This document shows, in pieces, positions 1 to 7,688 of a stretch of 64,000 nucleotides of DNA. The first letter of the stretch is position 1. Each line of letters begins with the position of its first letter. The notes under the pieces are model-generated. The model did no database searches. It was not told the DNA's origin and worked only from the letters and a program-made list of their open reading frames with translations. The position numbers and the translations under genes were made by a program. Source of the DNA: Actinomycetales bacterium UBA1383 (GTDB lineage Bacteria; Actinomycetota; Actinomycetes; Actinomycetales; Actinomycetaceae); assembly GCA_002305415.1 (NCBI GenBank), contig DBQX01000046.1, positions 31,178 through 95,177 of the forward strand, in the 5' to 3' direction.

Positions 1-225
1 GGCCACGGGACCGAAGCTCAGGCGGGCCACGGACCCGTTGTAGGGGACGGCCACGGACCCGCCCGCCGACTCCACGAAGTCCGGCAACGGCGTGCCCTCC
101 TCGGCGGGGGCCAGCACGGACACCTCGTGGCCCCAGGAGATCAGCACGGACGCGAGGTCCCGGATGTGGAACTGCACGCCTCCGGGTGCGTCGAAGGAGT
201 AGGGGCAGACGATCCCGATCCTCAC
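1..225 (-). CDS. pimA: Phosphatidylinositol mannosyltransferase PimA, N-terminal part (cut by window edge)
   Basis: Only the first 75 codons are present; the gene continues beyond base 1. It begins with GTG and reads VRIGIVCPYSFDAPGGVQFH, then a GHEVSVLAPA stretch and a PYNGSVARLSFGPVA stretch. This closely matches the N-terminal Rossmann domain of mycobacterial PimA (GT4 family), including the GGVQ loop that contacts GDP-mannose. The enzyme adds the first mannose to phosphatidylinositol at the cytoplasmic face of the membrane. The start overlaps the stop of the upstream acyltransferase (GTGA), so the two are translationally coupled. The order thrS, HIT, pgsA, acyltransferase, pimA is the mycobacterial PIM operon order. 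Identity is near certain; catalytic residues further in lie outside the window. Confidence 0.93.
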   Translation of the reverse strand, partial: MRIGIVCPYSFDAPGGVQFHIRDLASVLISWGHEVSVLAPAEEGTPLPDFVESAGGSVAVPYNGSVARLSFGPVA

Positions 226-1154
226 CGCGCCGTCGCCCTTCCGCGCCTGCGGGACGGGTCGAGGTCCGCGACGAAGACCTTCTGGAGCATGTGCCAGCTC
301 TCCGGGTGCTCGGTGAGGTGCGCCGTCAGCAGGTCCGCCCACGCCTGGGTGTAGCGCTCGACGGCGTCAGGGCCTGGCGGAGGGGCGGCGACGGGGCCGA
401 TGAACGCGAGGTCGATGCCCCACTTGCGGGGACCGTGCAGCTGTTCGATCCGGTCGCCGCGGATCGCGACGAAGTAGAGCGGCCGCCTGATCGCGAGGGC
501 GAGCGCGGCGGGGCCGGCGGCGAGCCGGGCCGGCTGCCCGCACAGGGTGACCTCGACGCCGGACGCCGAGAGGTCCCGGTCCGCGAGGAGCGGGACCAGC
601 CGGGTCCCGGACGTGGCGCGTCGCACGAGTTCCCGGAAGACGGAGCCACCTTTCTCGAACGGGATGATCTCCACGCCCATGGCCTCGCGGAGCGCCACGA
701 AGTCCCGGAACACGCGCTCCGGCTCGAGGTGCTCCACCACGGTCAGCACGGGAGCGATGTTCCGCGTGGCCCACGCGCCGGCGAGGTCCCAGTTCCCGAC
801 ATGGCCGAGCGCCATGACCACGCTGCCGTCCTCGAGGTCCGCCCGCATCTGCTCGGGGATGTGGGGCCGCACCCGCACGTCCATCTCGTCAGTGGGCAGC
901 GCGGGCATCATGAAGAGTTCCGCGTAGTAGCGCGCGTAGGAACGCATCGCCTCACGGGTCAGTTCCCGCAGCTCCTTGGCGGTGGCCTCGGGCCGGACTC
1001 GGGCGAGGTTCTTCTCGAGCTGGCGGACGCCTGGTCCGTTGTGCCGCCAGGCCATGTCGGCCCCGCGGGTGAACAGCCACCGCGTCAGCCACTCGGGGAG
1101 CCGGGGGATGACGCGCCACGCCACCCGGAACGCCACTCCGCTGTCAATCCGCAT
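222..1154 (-). CDS. Phosphatidylinositol mannoside acyltransferase (PatA-like, LPLAT family)
   Basis: A 310-residue protein of the LpxL/HtrB lysophospholipid acyltransferase superfamily. The catalytic HxxxxD box is H118-V-G-N-W-D123. A later segment with PLLADRDLSASG corresponds to the acceptor-binding part of the family. In mycobacteria the protein at this place (Rv2611c, PatA) transfers an acyl chain from acyl-CoA to the 6-position of the mannose of PIM. The ATG start lies 11 nt inside the end of pgsA and the stop overlaps the pimA start, so all are co-translated. Position and motif together make the PIM role strong; acyl specificity cannot be read from sequence. Confidence 0.88.
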   Translation of the reverse strand: MRIDSGVAFRVAWRVIPRLPEWLTRWLFTRGADMAWRHNGPGVRQLEKNLARVRPEATAKELRELTREAMRSYARYYAELFMMPALPTDEMDVRVRPHIPEQMRADLEDGSVVMALGHVGNWDLAGAWATRNIAPVLTVVEHLEPERVFRDFVALREAMGVEIIPFEKGGSVFRELVRRATSGTRLVPLLADRDLSASGVEVTLCGQPARLAAGPAALALAIRRPLYFVAIRGDRIEQLHGPRKWGIDLAFIGPVAAPPPGPDAVERYTQAWADLLTAHLTEHPESWHMLQKVFVADLDPSRRRGRATAR

Positions 1155-1767
1155 GGGCCACCGCCTGGTGATGGACGGCCACCATCCGCTGGATGACCGT
1201 GATGAAGCTGGCCAGGGCGGTGTAGCCGAGGGCGACGGTGAGCACCCAGACCGGCAGCCCGAGTCCGACGAGGAGGCATCCGAGGAGGCTGATGATCAGC
1301 CGGTCAGTCCGTTCGGCGATTCCCACGGCGGCGGTGAACCCGACTGCCTCGGCGCGTGCCCGCGCGTAGGAGACGAGGAGCGCCAGCGGCAGCAGCGCGA
1401 GTGCGAACCCGCTGGTCCAGTCCCCCAGCGTGCCGGGAATCGTCACGGCGTGGACGGCGATCGCGCTGTAGATGGCCGCGTCGCCGAACCGGTCCATCGT
1501 GGAGTCCAGGAACGCGCCCCACGCCGAGTTGCGGCGCATGTCCCGCGCCATCAGCCCGTCGATCGAGTCCGTCAGGAGGACGACGCCGAGGAGCAGGGGC
1601 CCGGCGACCAGGTGCCCGCGGGCCAGCAACCCGAAGGCGAGTGCCGCCGTCGCCAGGGTGCCCGCCACGGTGACGACGTCCGGCGATACATTCCGGCTCA
1701 CAAGGAAGCGCGCGACCGGACCGAACGCCGTCGCGCTGAAGCCACGCCCACGCTGACCGAGGACCAT
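1144..1767 (-). CDS. pgsA: Phosphatidylinositol phosphate synthase (CDP-alcohol phosphatidyltransferase)
   Basis: A 207-residue integral membrane enzyme with about six membrane segments. The CDP-alcohol phosphatidyltransferase signature D-x2-DG-x2-AR-x8-G-x3-D-x3-D is intact (TDSIDGLMARDMRRN followed by GAFLDSTMDRFGD), supplying the Mg2+-binding aspartates. In actinobacteria this homologue (PgsA1, Rv2612c) joins CDP-diacylglycerol with inositol-3-phosphate to make phosphatidylinositol phosphate, the precursor of PIMs. The ATG at 1767 shares its A with the stop of the HIT gene (TGATG), so a longer reading frame into the HIT gene is not used. The downstream acyltransferase and PimA consume the product. 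Confidence 0.93.
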   Translation of the reverse strand: MVLGQRGRGFSATAFGPVARFLVSRNVSPDVVTVAGTLATAALAFGLLARGHLVAGPLLLGVVLLTDSIDGLMARDMRRNSAWGAFLDSTMDRFGDAAIYSAIAVHAVTIPGTLGDWTSGFALALLPLALLVSYARARAEAVGFTAAVGIAERTDRLIISLLGCLLVGLGLPVWVLTVALGYTALASFITVIQRMVAVHHQAVAHAD

Positions 1768-2309
1768 CAGCCCTCCCACACCCGCGCGAGCCGGTCCCGG
1801 GTGTCGCCAAGGACCTGGGGCACGGCCTTCGTCTGGGCGAGGATCGGGAAGAAGTTGGCGTCGCCCTTCCAGCGGGGGACGACGTGCTGGTGCAGGTGCG
1901 CTGCGATGCCGGCGCCCGCGACGACACCCTGGTTCATGCCGGTGTTGAAGCCGTCCGGGGCGGAGGCCGCGGTGAGCGCCCGGAACGCCTGCGCCGTGAG
2001 CGCCCCGATCTCGTCCCGCTCCGCGTCCGTCAGGTCCGTGTACCACGCGACGTGGCGGTAGGGACAGATGAGAAGGTGGCCGGGATTGTACGGGTACAGG
2101 TTCAGCACCACGTACGCGAGGGTGCCGCGGTGGACGAGCAGCCCGTCCTCGTCGCTCCGCCCGGGGGCGCGGCAGAAGGGGCACTCGGCCTTGCCGGCGT
2201 CGATCGGCTTGTCCTGGCCGTCGATGTAGACCATGCGGTGGGGCGTCCAGAGCCGCTGGAAGGCGTCCGGCGTGCCCGGGAACGCGTCCGCCGCCTCAGC
2301 CTCATCCAT
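1767..2309 (-). CDS. HIT-family nucleotide phosphorylase/hydrolase (Rv2613c-like)
   Basis: A 180-residue HIT-domain protein. The histidine triad is H138-L-H140-Q-H142 in the segment [14 protein letters not shown]43-P-F-C46 pair near the N-terminus matches the zinc motif of some family members. The mycobacterial counterpart Rv2613c, in the same operon position, is a diadenosine tetraphosphate phosphorylase, so cleavage of Ap4A is the best guess. Coupling to thrS makes sense because aminoacyl-tRNA synthetases generate Ap4A. The ATG at 2309 overlaps the end of thrS by 8 nt; the reading frame extends further upstream but that part is out-of-frame thrS sequence. Confidence 0.87.
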   Translation of the reverse strand: MDEAEAADAFPGTPDAFQRLWTPHRMVYIDGQDKPIDAGKAECPFCRAPGRSDEDGLLVHRGTLAYVVLNLYPYNPGHLLICPYRHVAWYTDLTDAERDEIGALTAQAFRALTAASAPDGFNTGMNQGVVAGAGIAAHLHQHVVPRWKGDANFFPILAQTKAVPQVLGDTRDRLARVWEG

Positions 2310-4305
2310 CGTTCCTCCGGCTGCGGACATGCTCCACGATCTCGGCGACGGCGTCATCGACCGGCACGCCGTTGCGCTGCTCCCCGCCACGCAGCCGGAA
2401 CGAGACGGCACCAGCGGCGACGTCGTCGCCCCCGGCGATGAGGACGAACGGCACCTTCTGGGTCGCGGCGTTGCGGATCTTCTTGCCGAAACGGTCGTCC
2501 GAGTCGTCGAGCTCGGCACGGATGCCCGCGGCACGAAGCCGCGCGACGACGTCGGCGAGGTAGTCGTTGAACGGCTCCGCCACGGGGACGGCGACCACCT
2601 GCACCGGCGCGAGCCAGGCCGGGAACGCGCCCGCGTAGTGTTCCACGAGGATCGCGAAGAACCGCTCGATCGAGCCGAAAAGGGCGCGGTGGATCATGAC
2701 CGGGCGCTGGCGGGAACCATCCGGGGCGGTGTACTCGAGCTCGAACCGCTCGGGCAGGTTGAAGTCCAGCTGGATGGTGGAGATCTGCCAGGTGCGCCCG
2801 ATGGCGTCCCTGGTCTGCACGGAGATCTTGGGGCCGTAGAATGCGGCGCCGCCCGGGTCAGGGCGCAGCTCGAGGCCCGAGGCCTCGGCCACCTGGCGGA
2901 GGACCTCGGTGGCCTCCTCCCAGGCGTCGTCGTCGCCGACGAACTTGTCCGGGTTCTTGGACGAGAGCTCGAGGTAGAAGTCCTCGAGGCCGTAGTCGCG
3001 GAGCAGGTCGAGGACGAAGGTGAGGAGCTTCGCGAGCTCCTCCTTCATCTGCTCGCGGGTGCAGTAGATGTGCGCGTCGTCCTGGGTGAAGCCGCGCGCG
3101 CGGGTCATGCCGTGCACCACGCCGGACTTCTCGTACCGGTAGACGGTCCCGAACTCGAAGAGCCGCAGCGGCAGCTCCCGGTAGGACCGCCCGCGCGCGG
3201 AGAAGATCAGGTTGTGGAAGGGGCAGTTCATGGGCTTGAGGTAGTAGTCCTGCCCCTGCCGCCGGATGTTCCCCTCCGCGTCCCGCTCCTCATCCAGGTG
3301 CATCGCGGGGTACATGCCCTCCGCGTACCAGTCGAGGTGCCCGGAGATCTGGAAGAGCTGTGCCTTCGTGATGTGGGGGCTGTAGACGAACTCGTAGCCC
3401 TCCTCGATGTGCCGCCGACGCGCGTACTCCTCCATCTCCATGCGGACGATCCCGCCCTTGGGGTGGAAGACGGCGAGACCGGAGCCGATCTCGTCGGGGA
3501 AGGAGAACAGCCCGAGTTCGTTGCCGAGCCGCCGGTGATCGCGGCGCTCCGCCTCCGCGAGGCGGGTGGTGTAGGCGGTGAGGTCATCCCTGGACGCCCA
3601 CGCGGTGCCGTAGATGCGCTGGAGTTGCGGGTTCTTCTCGCTCCCCCGCCAGTACGCGGCCGCCGACCGCATCAGCTGGAACGCGTTGCCGATCACCTTC
3701 GTGGAGGGGACGTGGGGGCCCCGGCAGAGGTCCTTCCAGGCGACCTCGCCGTTCCGGCGCACGTTGTCGTAGATGGTGAGTTCGCCGGCTCCCACCTCGA
3801 CTGAGGCGCCCTCCGTCTGGGCGGCGCCGGCCGAGCCCTTCAGGCCGATCAGTTCGAGCTTGTAGGGCTGGTCGGCGAGCTCCGCGCGCGCCTCCGCCTC
3901 GGTGACCACGCGCCGTCGGAAGGTCTGGCCCTCCTTCACGATCCTGGCCATGGCCTTCTCGAGGGCCCGGAGGTCCTCGGCGGTGAAGGGAGCCGTGACG
4001 TCGAAGTCGTAGTAGAAGCCATCGGTGATCGGCGGGCCGATGCCGAGCTTGGCGTCAGGGTTGACCTGCTGCACCGCCTGCGCGAGGACGTGGGCGGCCG
4101 AGTGACGGAGGATCGTCAGGCCGTCCGGGGAATCGGCGGTGACCGGCTCGACGACGTCGCCCGCCTCCATCTCGACGAAGAGGTCCTTGAGCTCGCCGTT
4201 CACCCGCATCGCGACGACGTCACGCTGGCCCGCGAACAGGGCGGTACCCGTCGTGCGCTCGCCCACGGTTCGGGGTGCGGGGTCGGCGTGCTGCACGGTG
4301 GTCAC
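2302..4305 (-). CDS. thrS: Threonyl-tRNA synthetase
   Basis: A 667-residue class II synthetase, usual length. Order of parts: N-terminal TGS domain (about 1-60), the editing domain with H68xxxH72 and C194xxxH198, the catalytic core with zinc ligands C361 (NCPFHN) and H412 and motif 2 ([12 protein letters not shown], about 381-392), and a C-terminal anticodon-binding domain from about 560. It charges tRNA-Thr and removes mischarged serine. The start is GTG at 4305 with a strong AGGAGG six bases upstream. It heads the PIM operon by close spacing to the HIT gene. The leader is too short for a T-box riboswitch. Confidence 0.97.
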   Translation of the reverse strand: MTTVQHADPAPRTVGERTTGTALFAGQRDVVAMRVNGELKDLFVEMEAGDVVEPVTADSPDGLTILRHSAAHVLAQAVQQVNPDAKLGIGPPITDGFYYDFDVTAPFTAEDLRALEKAMARIVKEGQTFRRRVVTEAEARAELADQPYKLELIGLKGSAGAAQTEGASVEVGAGELTIYDNVRRNGEVAWKDLCRGPHVPSTKVIGNAFQLMRSAAAYWRGSEKNPQLQRIYGTAWASRDDLTAYTTRLAEAERRDHRRLGNELGLFSFPDEIGSGLAVFHPKGGIVRMEMEEYARRRHIEEGYEFVYSPHITKAQLFQISGHLDWYAEGMYPAMHLDEERDAEGNIRRQGQDYYLKPMNCPFHNLIFSARGRSYRELPLRLFEFGTVYRYEKSGVVHGMTRARGFTQDDAHIYCTREQMKEELAKLLTFVLDLLRDYGLEDFYLELSSKNPDKFVGDDDAWEEATEVLRQVAEASGLELRPDPGGAAFYGPKISVQTRDAIGRTWQISTIQLDFNLPERFELEYTAPDGSRQRPVMIHRALFGSIERFFAILVEHYAGAFPAWLAPVQVVAVPVAEPFNDYLADVVARLRAAGIRAELDDSDDRFGKKIRNAATQKVPFVLIAGGDDVAAGAVSFRLRGGEQRNGVPVDDAVAEIVEHVRSRRNDG

Positions 4306-4379
4306 TGGGATCCTCCTGGGATGGGCGTGTCACTTCAGGGTACTCGCGCGAAATGACGCGGGCCAAAGCCTGCCGGCCG

Positions 4380-5249
4380 TCAGCGGAGCTTCGGGACCAG
4401 GACGGGCGTGGAACGCTTGTACGCCTCGTAGTCAGCCTGTCCGCCCCACTTCTTCTCCGCCTTCGCCTCCAGCAGCGGCACGCCGCTCACCTTCGTGAGC
4501 AGCAGCGTCACGAAGACGGGCGTGGCGAGGGCGATCCACTGCCAGCCGCTGAGGACCGGGATGGAGATCACGGCGATACCCACCCAGAGGAGGATCTCGC
4601 CGAAGTAGTTGGGATGCCGTGAGCGAGACCACAGCCCGGTGTTGATGAAGCGGTCCCGGTTGGCGGGGTCGGCCCGGAACCGGCTCTTCTGCTGGTCCGC
4701 GACCACCTCGATGCCGAAGCCCGCCAGCCACAGCACTCCGCCGATGACGGCGAAGGCATCGAGGTCACGGCGGGTCGCCGAAGTGATGGTGATCCATGCG
4801 GCTGCGGCCGTCAGCGTGACCCAGAGCCCCTGGATCGTCCAGACGTTGAGGAAGCGGAGGGGGGTCTTCTTCAGTTCGTCAAAGCGGTCGTCGCGCCCCG
4901 CGCGGTGGATGCGCCGGAACAGGAACGAGCCGAGCCGGCCGGCCCAGACCACGACCAGAGCGGCGACGATGAGGGCACGCGCGTCAAGCCCCGGGGTGAG
5001 AAGCGCGAGCGCCACCGTGATGGTGATGTAGGTGAGGCTCCCGGTCAGGTCGAAGTACTTCTCGGTGCGCTGCGCCCATGACGGGATGAAGACCAGCCAC
5101 TGGATCACGTAGGCCATCGCGACGGCGGCCGCGAAGAGCGGAACACCCCCGAGCGCGGCGCTCCCCTGGGAACCCGCCCACGCGACGAACGCCCCGATGG
5201 CGACCACCACGATGATCGCGACCAGCGCCTTGCGACTTCTCTCGTCCAT
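4380..5249 (-). CDS. DUF1295 family membrane protein (steroid 5-alpha-reductase-like fold)
   Basis: A 289-residue polytopic membrane protein with about seven hydrophobic segments. The C-terminal half has the family signature: a QQKSRFRADPANRDRFINTG stretch, then SRHPNYFGE, resembling isoprenylcysteine methyltransferases and sterol reductases. DUF1295 proteins have no settled function in bacteria; a reductase or methyltransferase on a lipid is only inference. The ATG at 5249 has a GGAGGA just upstream. It lies 74 bp upstream of thrS on the same strand and may read into it, but the thrS leader is long enough for its own promoter. Confidence 0.8.
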   Translation of the reverse strand: MDERSRKALVAIIVVVAIGAFVAWAGSQGSAALGGVPLFAAAVAMAYVIQWLVFIPSWAQRTEKYFDLTGSLTYITITVALALLTPGLDARALIVAALVVVWAGRLGSFLFRRIHRAGRDDRFDELKKTPLRFLNVWTIQGLWVTLTAAAAWITITSATRRDLDAFAVIGGVLWLAGFGIEVVADQQKSRFRADPANRDRFINTGLWSRSRHPNYFGEILLWVGIAVISIPVLSGWQWIALATPVFVTLLLTKVSGVPLLEAKAEKKWGGQADYEAYKRSTPVLVPKLR

Positions 5250-5282
5250 GCATGTCCTCCGTCACTGCCGGGTGGAAAAGTA

Positions 5283-5312
5283 AACCGCCGCAGCCCGTGG
5301 GCTGCGGCGGTT
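5283..5312 (-). terminator. Rho-independent terminator after tRNA-Val
   Basis: Perfect 14-bp inverted repeat (arm AACCGCCGCAGCCC) with a 2-nt loop, followed on the minus strand by TTTACTTTT. It lies 5 bases past the 3' end of tRNA-Val, the last gene of the minus-strand tRNA cluster, as expected for an intrinsic terminator. Confidence 0.85.
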
Positions 5313-5317
5313 CCGGG

Positions 5318-5389
5318 TGGGCGGTACTGGGATCGAACCAGCGACCTCTTCCGTGTCAAGGAAGCGCGCTCCCACTGCGCCAACCGCCC
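5318..5389 (-). tRNA. tRNA-Val (GAC)
   Basis: A cloverleaf folds on the minus strand: acceptor stem GGGCGGT/ACCGCCC, anticodon loop TTGACAC with anticodon GAC, T-arm GGTTCGATCC, discriminator A. No CCA is encoded. It is the third of a Gly-Cys-Val group, an arrangement common in actinobacteria, and is followed directly by a terminator hairpin. Confidence 0.95.
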
Positions 5390-5399
5390 AAGGTGGGGA

Positions 5400-5473
5400 T
5401 GGAGGTGGCGACGGGATTCGAACCCGTGTATACGGCTTTGCAGGCCGCTGCCTCGCCTCTCGGCCACGCCACC
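5400..5473 (-). tRNA. tRNA-Cys (GCA)
   Basis: Minus-strand cloverleaf: acceptor GGTGGCG/CGCCACC, anticodon loop CTGCAAA with anticodon GCA, T-arm GGGTTCGAATCCC, discriminator U as usual for tRNA-Cys. The 3' CCA is encoded (5400-5402). It sits between tRNA-Gly and tRNA-Val. Confidence 0.95.
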
Positions 5474-5509
5474 AATGAGGCCTTGGGCCACGTGGTGGTG
5501 GTGCCTCCG

Positions 5510-5582
5510 AGCGGATGACGGGACTCGAACCCGCGACCCTCACCTTGGCAAGGTGATGCGCTACCAACTGCGCTACATCCGC
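5510..5582 (-). tRNA. tRNA-Gly (GCC)
   Basis: Minus-strand cloverleaf: acceptor GCGGATG/CATCCGC, anticodon loop TTGCCAA with anticodon GCC, T-arm GGGTTCGAGTCCC, discriminator U. CCA is not encoded. It is the first gene of the Gly-Cys-Val cluster. Confidence 0.95.
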
Positions 5583-5608
5583 GTTGCGTCGTTTCCGCCG
5601 CGGACAAG

Positions 5609-5639
5609 ACTTTAGCCCAGCCGCGGCGGCAACGTCCAA
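5609..5639 (-). promoter_or_regulatory. Likely promoter of the Gly-Cys-Val tRNA cluster
   Basis: On the minus strand a TTGGAC box (5639-5634) is followed after 19 bases by TAAAGT (5614-5609), ending 26 bases before tRNA-Gly. Spacing is slightly long for a housekeeping sigma promoter, so this is a reasonable but unproven call. Confidence 0.45.
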
Positions 5640-5671
5640 TCGCCGGAGGGTGCGCGGGGGCCCGCCGGGAT

Positions 5672-5701
5672 TTCACCGGGAGCGGCCCGGTGCGCTAGCA
5701 T
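5672..5701 (+). promoter_or_regulatory. Likely promoter of plus-strand tRNA-Val
   Basis: TTCACC at 5672-5677 and TAGCAT at 5696-5701 are 18 bases apart. The -10 box ends 13 bases before the tRNA, a normal distance for a short 5' leader. Confidence 0.45.
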
Positions 5702-5714
5702 CGGAAGCCGCATC

Positions 5715-5789
5715 GGGCGATTGGCTCAGTGGTAGAGCGCCTCGTTCACACCGAGGAGGTCACTGGTTCGAACCCAGTATCGCCCACCA
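5715..5789 (+). tRNA. tRNA-Val (CAC)
   Basis: Plus-strand cloverleaf: acceptor GGGCGAT/ATCGCCC, anticodon loop TTCACAC with anticodon CAC, T-arm TGGTTCGAACCCA, discriminator A and encoded CCA (5787-5789). It is divergent from the minus-strand tRNA cluster, and the 900 bp on its 3' side contain only decayed DNA, as often seen at old tRNA integration sites. Confidence 0.95.
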
Positions 5790-5796
5790 TCCCGTT

Positions 5797-5833
5797 AGGC
5801 CCCTGACCTGCATCGACCGCAGATCGGGGGCTT
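5797..5833 (+). terminator. Terminator hairpin after plus-strand tRNA-Val
   Basis: An outer stem AGGCCCC pairs with GGGGGCTT (5826-5833), with an inner CTGC/GCAG stem, followed by the pyrimidine-rich CTTCTTCGTT. It begins 8 bases after the tRNA CCA. Confidence 0.55.
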
Positions 5834-5899
5834 CTTCGTTCCAGCGCGTGCTGTCCACGTGCTCTCAGCTTCTCGTCGAGTGGCCAGGTGCGCATTGCG

Positions 5900-6262
5900 T
5901 GGCACTCCCGATTGAGAGCGCCCCAGCAAGCCGTGATCGCACAGCTGGTCCGGCGCCGGAACGGATGCGAAGGGGGTGCCGTAATGGCCGCACGACAGGT
6001 GAAGACTCGAGGCATGGTCTCGCTGGCCACCGGCGAAGGCGTGCAACTCGCCCACCACCACCTGCACCTGAGCGAACATCGCCCGATGGTCCACCCGGGC
6101 GGAGATCAGTATCGCCTCCAACGACTCCGGTGTCCGTCAGCAAGATGTCCGGCTGCTCGCCCAGTGTGCGCCGCCGGTCGGTCTCGCCGACGTCGCCGTG
6201 CCACACGCCCACCGCCGGCCCAACCACGCGGCGTACTGCTCCAATCGCGGGTGCGGAGGCAC
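5900..6262 (-). pseudogene. Decayed fragment of an SF2 (Lhr-like, DExH) helicase
   Basis: No intact reading frame exists, but pieces in different minus-strand frames line up as one helicase. VPPHPRLEQYAAWLG (6262-6218) is followed in a shifted frame by VGVWHGDVGETDRRR and PDILLT (about 6210-6140). A second shift leads to PESLEAILISARVDHRAMFA and VVVGELHAFAGG (about 6135-6030). From memory of the family, the intact order would be WHGDVGE..., LLTTPESLEAML..., VVVDEVHAFAG (motif II). Here one base is missing, one is inserted, and the motif II aspartate is replaced by glycine. A possible motif III remnant (IGSAT) lies near 5913. It is clearly dead. The exact helicase family is an inference. Confidence 0.6.
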
Positions 6263-6349
6263 TGCTTCTGACTGGAGATCATCGTCGATCCGGGCTGGTC
6301 GGGAAGGCGCCCAGCGCTCCTGAACGCGTGATCAGCACCCCGTTTGAAG
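6263..6349. other. Non-coding stretch between helicase remnant and repeats
   Basis: No start, ribosome site or coding-like frame can be supported here. It is probably more of the decayed insert, too altered to recognise. Confidence 0.4.
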
Positions 6350-6379
6350 CTTTACACCCCTTATGGAGGGGGTGCAAAG
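6350..6379. repeat. Imperfect hairpin next to the tandem repeats
   Basis: Arms CTTTACACCCC (6350-6360) and GGGGTGCAAAG (6369-6379) pair with one mismatch around an 8-base loop. The right arm resembles the GGGGTGCA core of the tandem repeat starting at 6388, so the hairpin may be a diverged, inverted copy of the same element. Confidence 0.6.
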
Positions 6380-6387
6380 TCCCACCG

Positions 6388-6515
6388 GGGGTGCACAACA
6401 GGTGCTGAGTGCCTCAAAGGGGGTGCACAACGGGTGTGGAGGGTCCCAGCCGGGGTGCACAACGGGTGTGGAGGGTCCCAACCGGGGTGCACAACAGGTG
6501 TGGAGGCCTCCGGTT
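6388..6515. repeat. Tandem repeat, four copies with exact 32-bp period
   Basis: The core GGGGTGCACAAC starts at 6388, 6420, 6452 and 6484, exactly 32 bases apart. It is followed in each copy by a GGTGT(G)GAGG-like block and, in copies 2 and 3, GGTCCCA. Copies 2 and 3 are nearly identical over the whole unit; copies 1 and 4 diverge in their second half. The unit is a continuous repeat with no separate spacer, so it is not CRISPR. It lies in the gene-free stretch beside the helicase remnant. Its role is unknown. Confidence 0.85.
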
Positions 6516-6710
6516 CAGTGGAGCGGCAGCGAACCGGCGGGCTTCTGGGTGTCGCCGGGAGCCCAAGTGGCTGCAGATCACGATCCACCGTACAGAAACC
6601 CTTATCATGACCCGTTCTGCCCCGACCGCGAGCCCACTCACGTCCCCAACCGACGGATTCGCGCCCGCCGAACCGTCAGAAAGCGCCCCCGGTACGTCCG
6701 CACAGACGGG
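6516..6710. other. Gene-free stretch before the SDR gene
   Basis: A 35-codon reading frame from the ATG at 6607 has no ribosome site and a low-complexity Ser/Pro/Ala composition, so it is not called. Nothing else is recognisable. Confidence 0.4.
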
Positions 6711-7661
6711 CTAGGCGATCCCCGCCGCCGTGGCGACCCACTGCCACATCCGCTGCCGCTGCTCCTCCGTGGGGGCGAAGCGTCCGAAGATGGTGGTGGG
6801 CCGCTCGCGCCGGTCCTTCCACAGTCCCGCGGCGGGCGGTGGCGGCTCGCTCGCGAGCAACCAGGTCGTGGTGTCGGCGCCCGCATCCGGGTCGCGCAGG
6901 ATCGGCCGCATGAGCCTGTTGAACGTCGGGATCGACTGCGTCACCCCGGGGGTCGCGACCCAGCCGGGATGCATCGCGTACACCCGCAGCCCCGCCCACC
7001 GTTCGGCCAGGATGCCCAGCAACTCCACCTGGGTCCGCTTGCTCCGGGCGTAGGCGGTAACCCCCGAGTAGTCCCCGCGGGTGTAGTCCGGGTCCCCGAC
7101 CGGCAGCGGCTGGGCGTACATGCCGCCCGAGGTGACGAACACGACCCGGGCCTGCTGCGCGGACAGCAGCGGCTGGAGCAGTTCCGTCAGGAGGACTGGC
7201 CCGAGGACGTGGAGGGCCATCGTCAGCTCGTGGCCCTGAGCCGACTCGATGCGCTCAGCCGGCAGGGCACCGGCGTTGTGGACCAGACCGGTCAGCGGCG
7301 GCGCGGCCGCGCTGATGTCGCGGGCGCAACGCCGGACGCTGTCCAGGTCGGACAGGTCGCACGCCCAGGCCGACGACGGTCCCACCAGGTCCGCGGACAT
7401 CTCCTCCGCCTTGCCGACATCACGCACGATGAGGTGGACGTGTGCGCCGAGCCCACTCAGCTGCCGCGCCGTCGCGGCCCCGAGGCCCGACGTCGCCCCG
7501 GTCACGGCCACATGCGCCCCCGCCAGCGCATCCGGGGCAGGATCGGCGGGCCACGTGGGGAGCCGCCGCCGCACCGCGTACCCGATCGCCGAGAAACCGG
7601 GCACGACAGTCCGGTCGAGGGCAGTGTCGAGAGCGAGCGACAGCGAACTCAGGAGGGCCAT
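6711..7661 (-). CDS. Short-chain dehydrogenase/reductase
   Basis: A 316-residue classical SDR. The NAD(P)-binding TGATSGLG lies at 54-61, the NAG motif at 129-131, and the catalytic Ser178, Tyr204 and Lys208 (YARSK) are all present. The segment AMHPGWVATPGV after the active site matches DHRS12/retinol-dehydrogenase-like members, which act on lipophilic or carbonyl substrates; the true substrate is unknown. There is an N-terminal extension of about 45 residues with a hydrophobic patch that may touch the membrane. The ATG has no ribosome site but a TAGGCT hexamer sits 6 nt before it, suggesting a leaderless mRNA. Confidence 0.85.
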   Translation of the reverse strand: MALLSSLSLALDTALDRTVVPGFSAIGYAVRRRLPTWPADPAPDALAGAHVAVTGATSGLGAATARQLSGLGAHVHLIVRDVGKAEEMSADLVGPSSAWACDLSDLDSVRRCARDISAAAPPLTGLVHNAGALPAERIESAQGHELTMALHVLGPVLLTELLQPLLSAQQARVVFVTSGGMYAQPLPVGDPDYTRGDYSGVTAYARSKRTQVELLGILAERWAGLRVYAMHPGWVATPGVTQSIPTFNRLMRPILRDPDAGADTTTWLLASEPPPPAAGLWKDRRERPTTIFGRFAPTEEQRQRMWQWVATAAGIA

Positions 7662-7667
7662 CCCACG

Positions 7668-7673
7668 AGCCTA
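7668..7673 (-). promoter_or_regulatory. -10 box for leaderless SDR transcript
   Basis: TAGGCT with a 6-nt gap to the ATG at 7661; no Shine-Dalgarno sequence between. Transcription would begin at or next to the start codon. Confidence 0.55.
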
Positions 7674-7688
7674 ACCGCCGGCGATCAC

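Noticed and set aside
4306..4379. T-box riboswitch before thrS
   Set aside because: The 74-bp leader is too short and lacks the T-box sequence and specifier stem.
5252..5676. Open frames across the tRNA cluster (peptides containing GFEPV or SNQRPL)
   Set aside because: These are well-known false proteins produced by translating tRNA genes; the DNA is fully explained by three tRNAs and a terminator.
6388..6515. CRISPR array
   Set aside because: The 32-bp unit repeats continuously with no unique spacers, and no cas gene is nearby.
5715..6710. Integrated element with attL/attR at tRNA-Val
   Set aside because: No second copy of the tRNA 3' end and no integrase were found; only decayed remains are supported.
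6607..6714. 35-codon plus-strand frame after the tandem repeats
   Set aside because: No ribosome site, biased composition and no recognisable feature; it cannot be supported as a gene.
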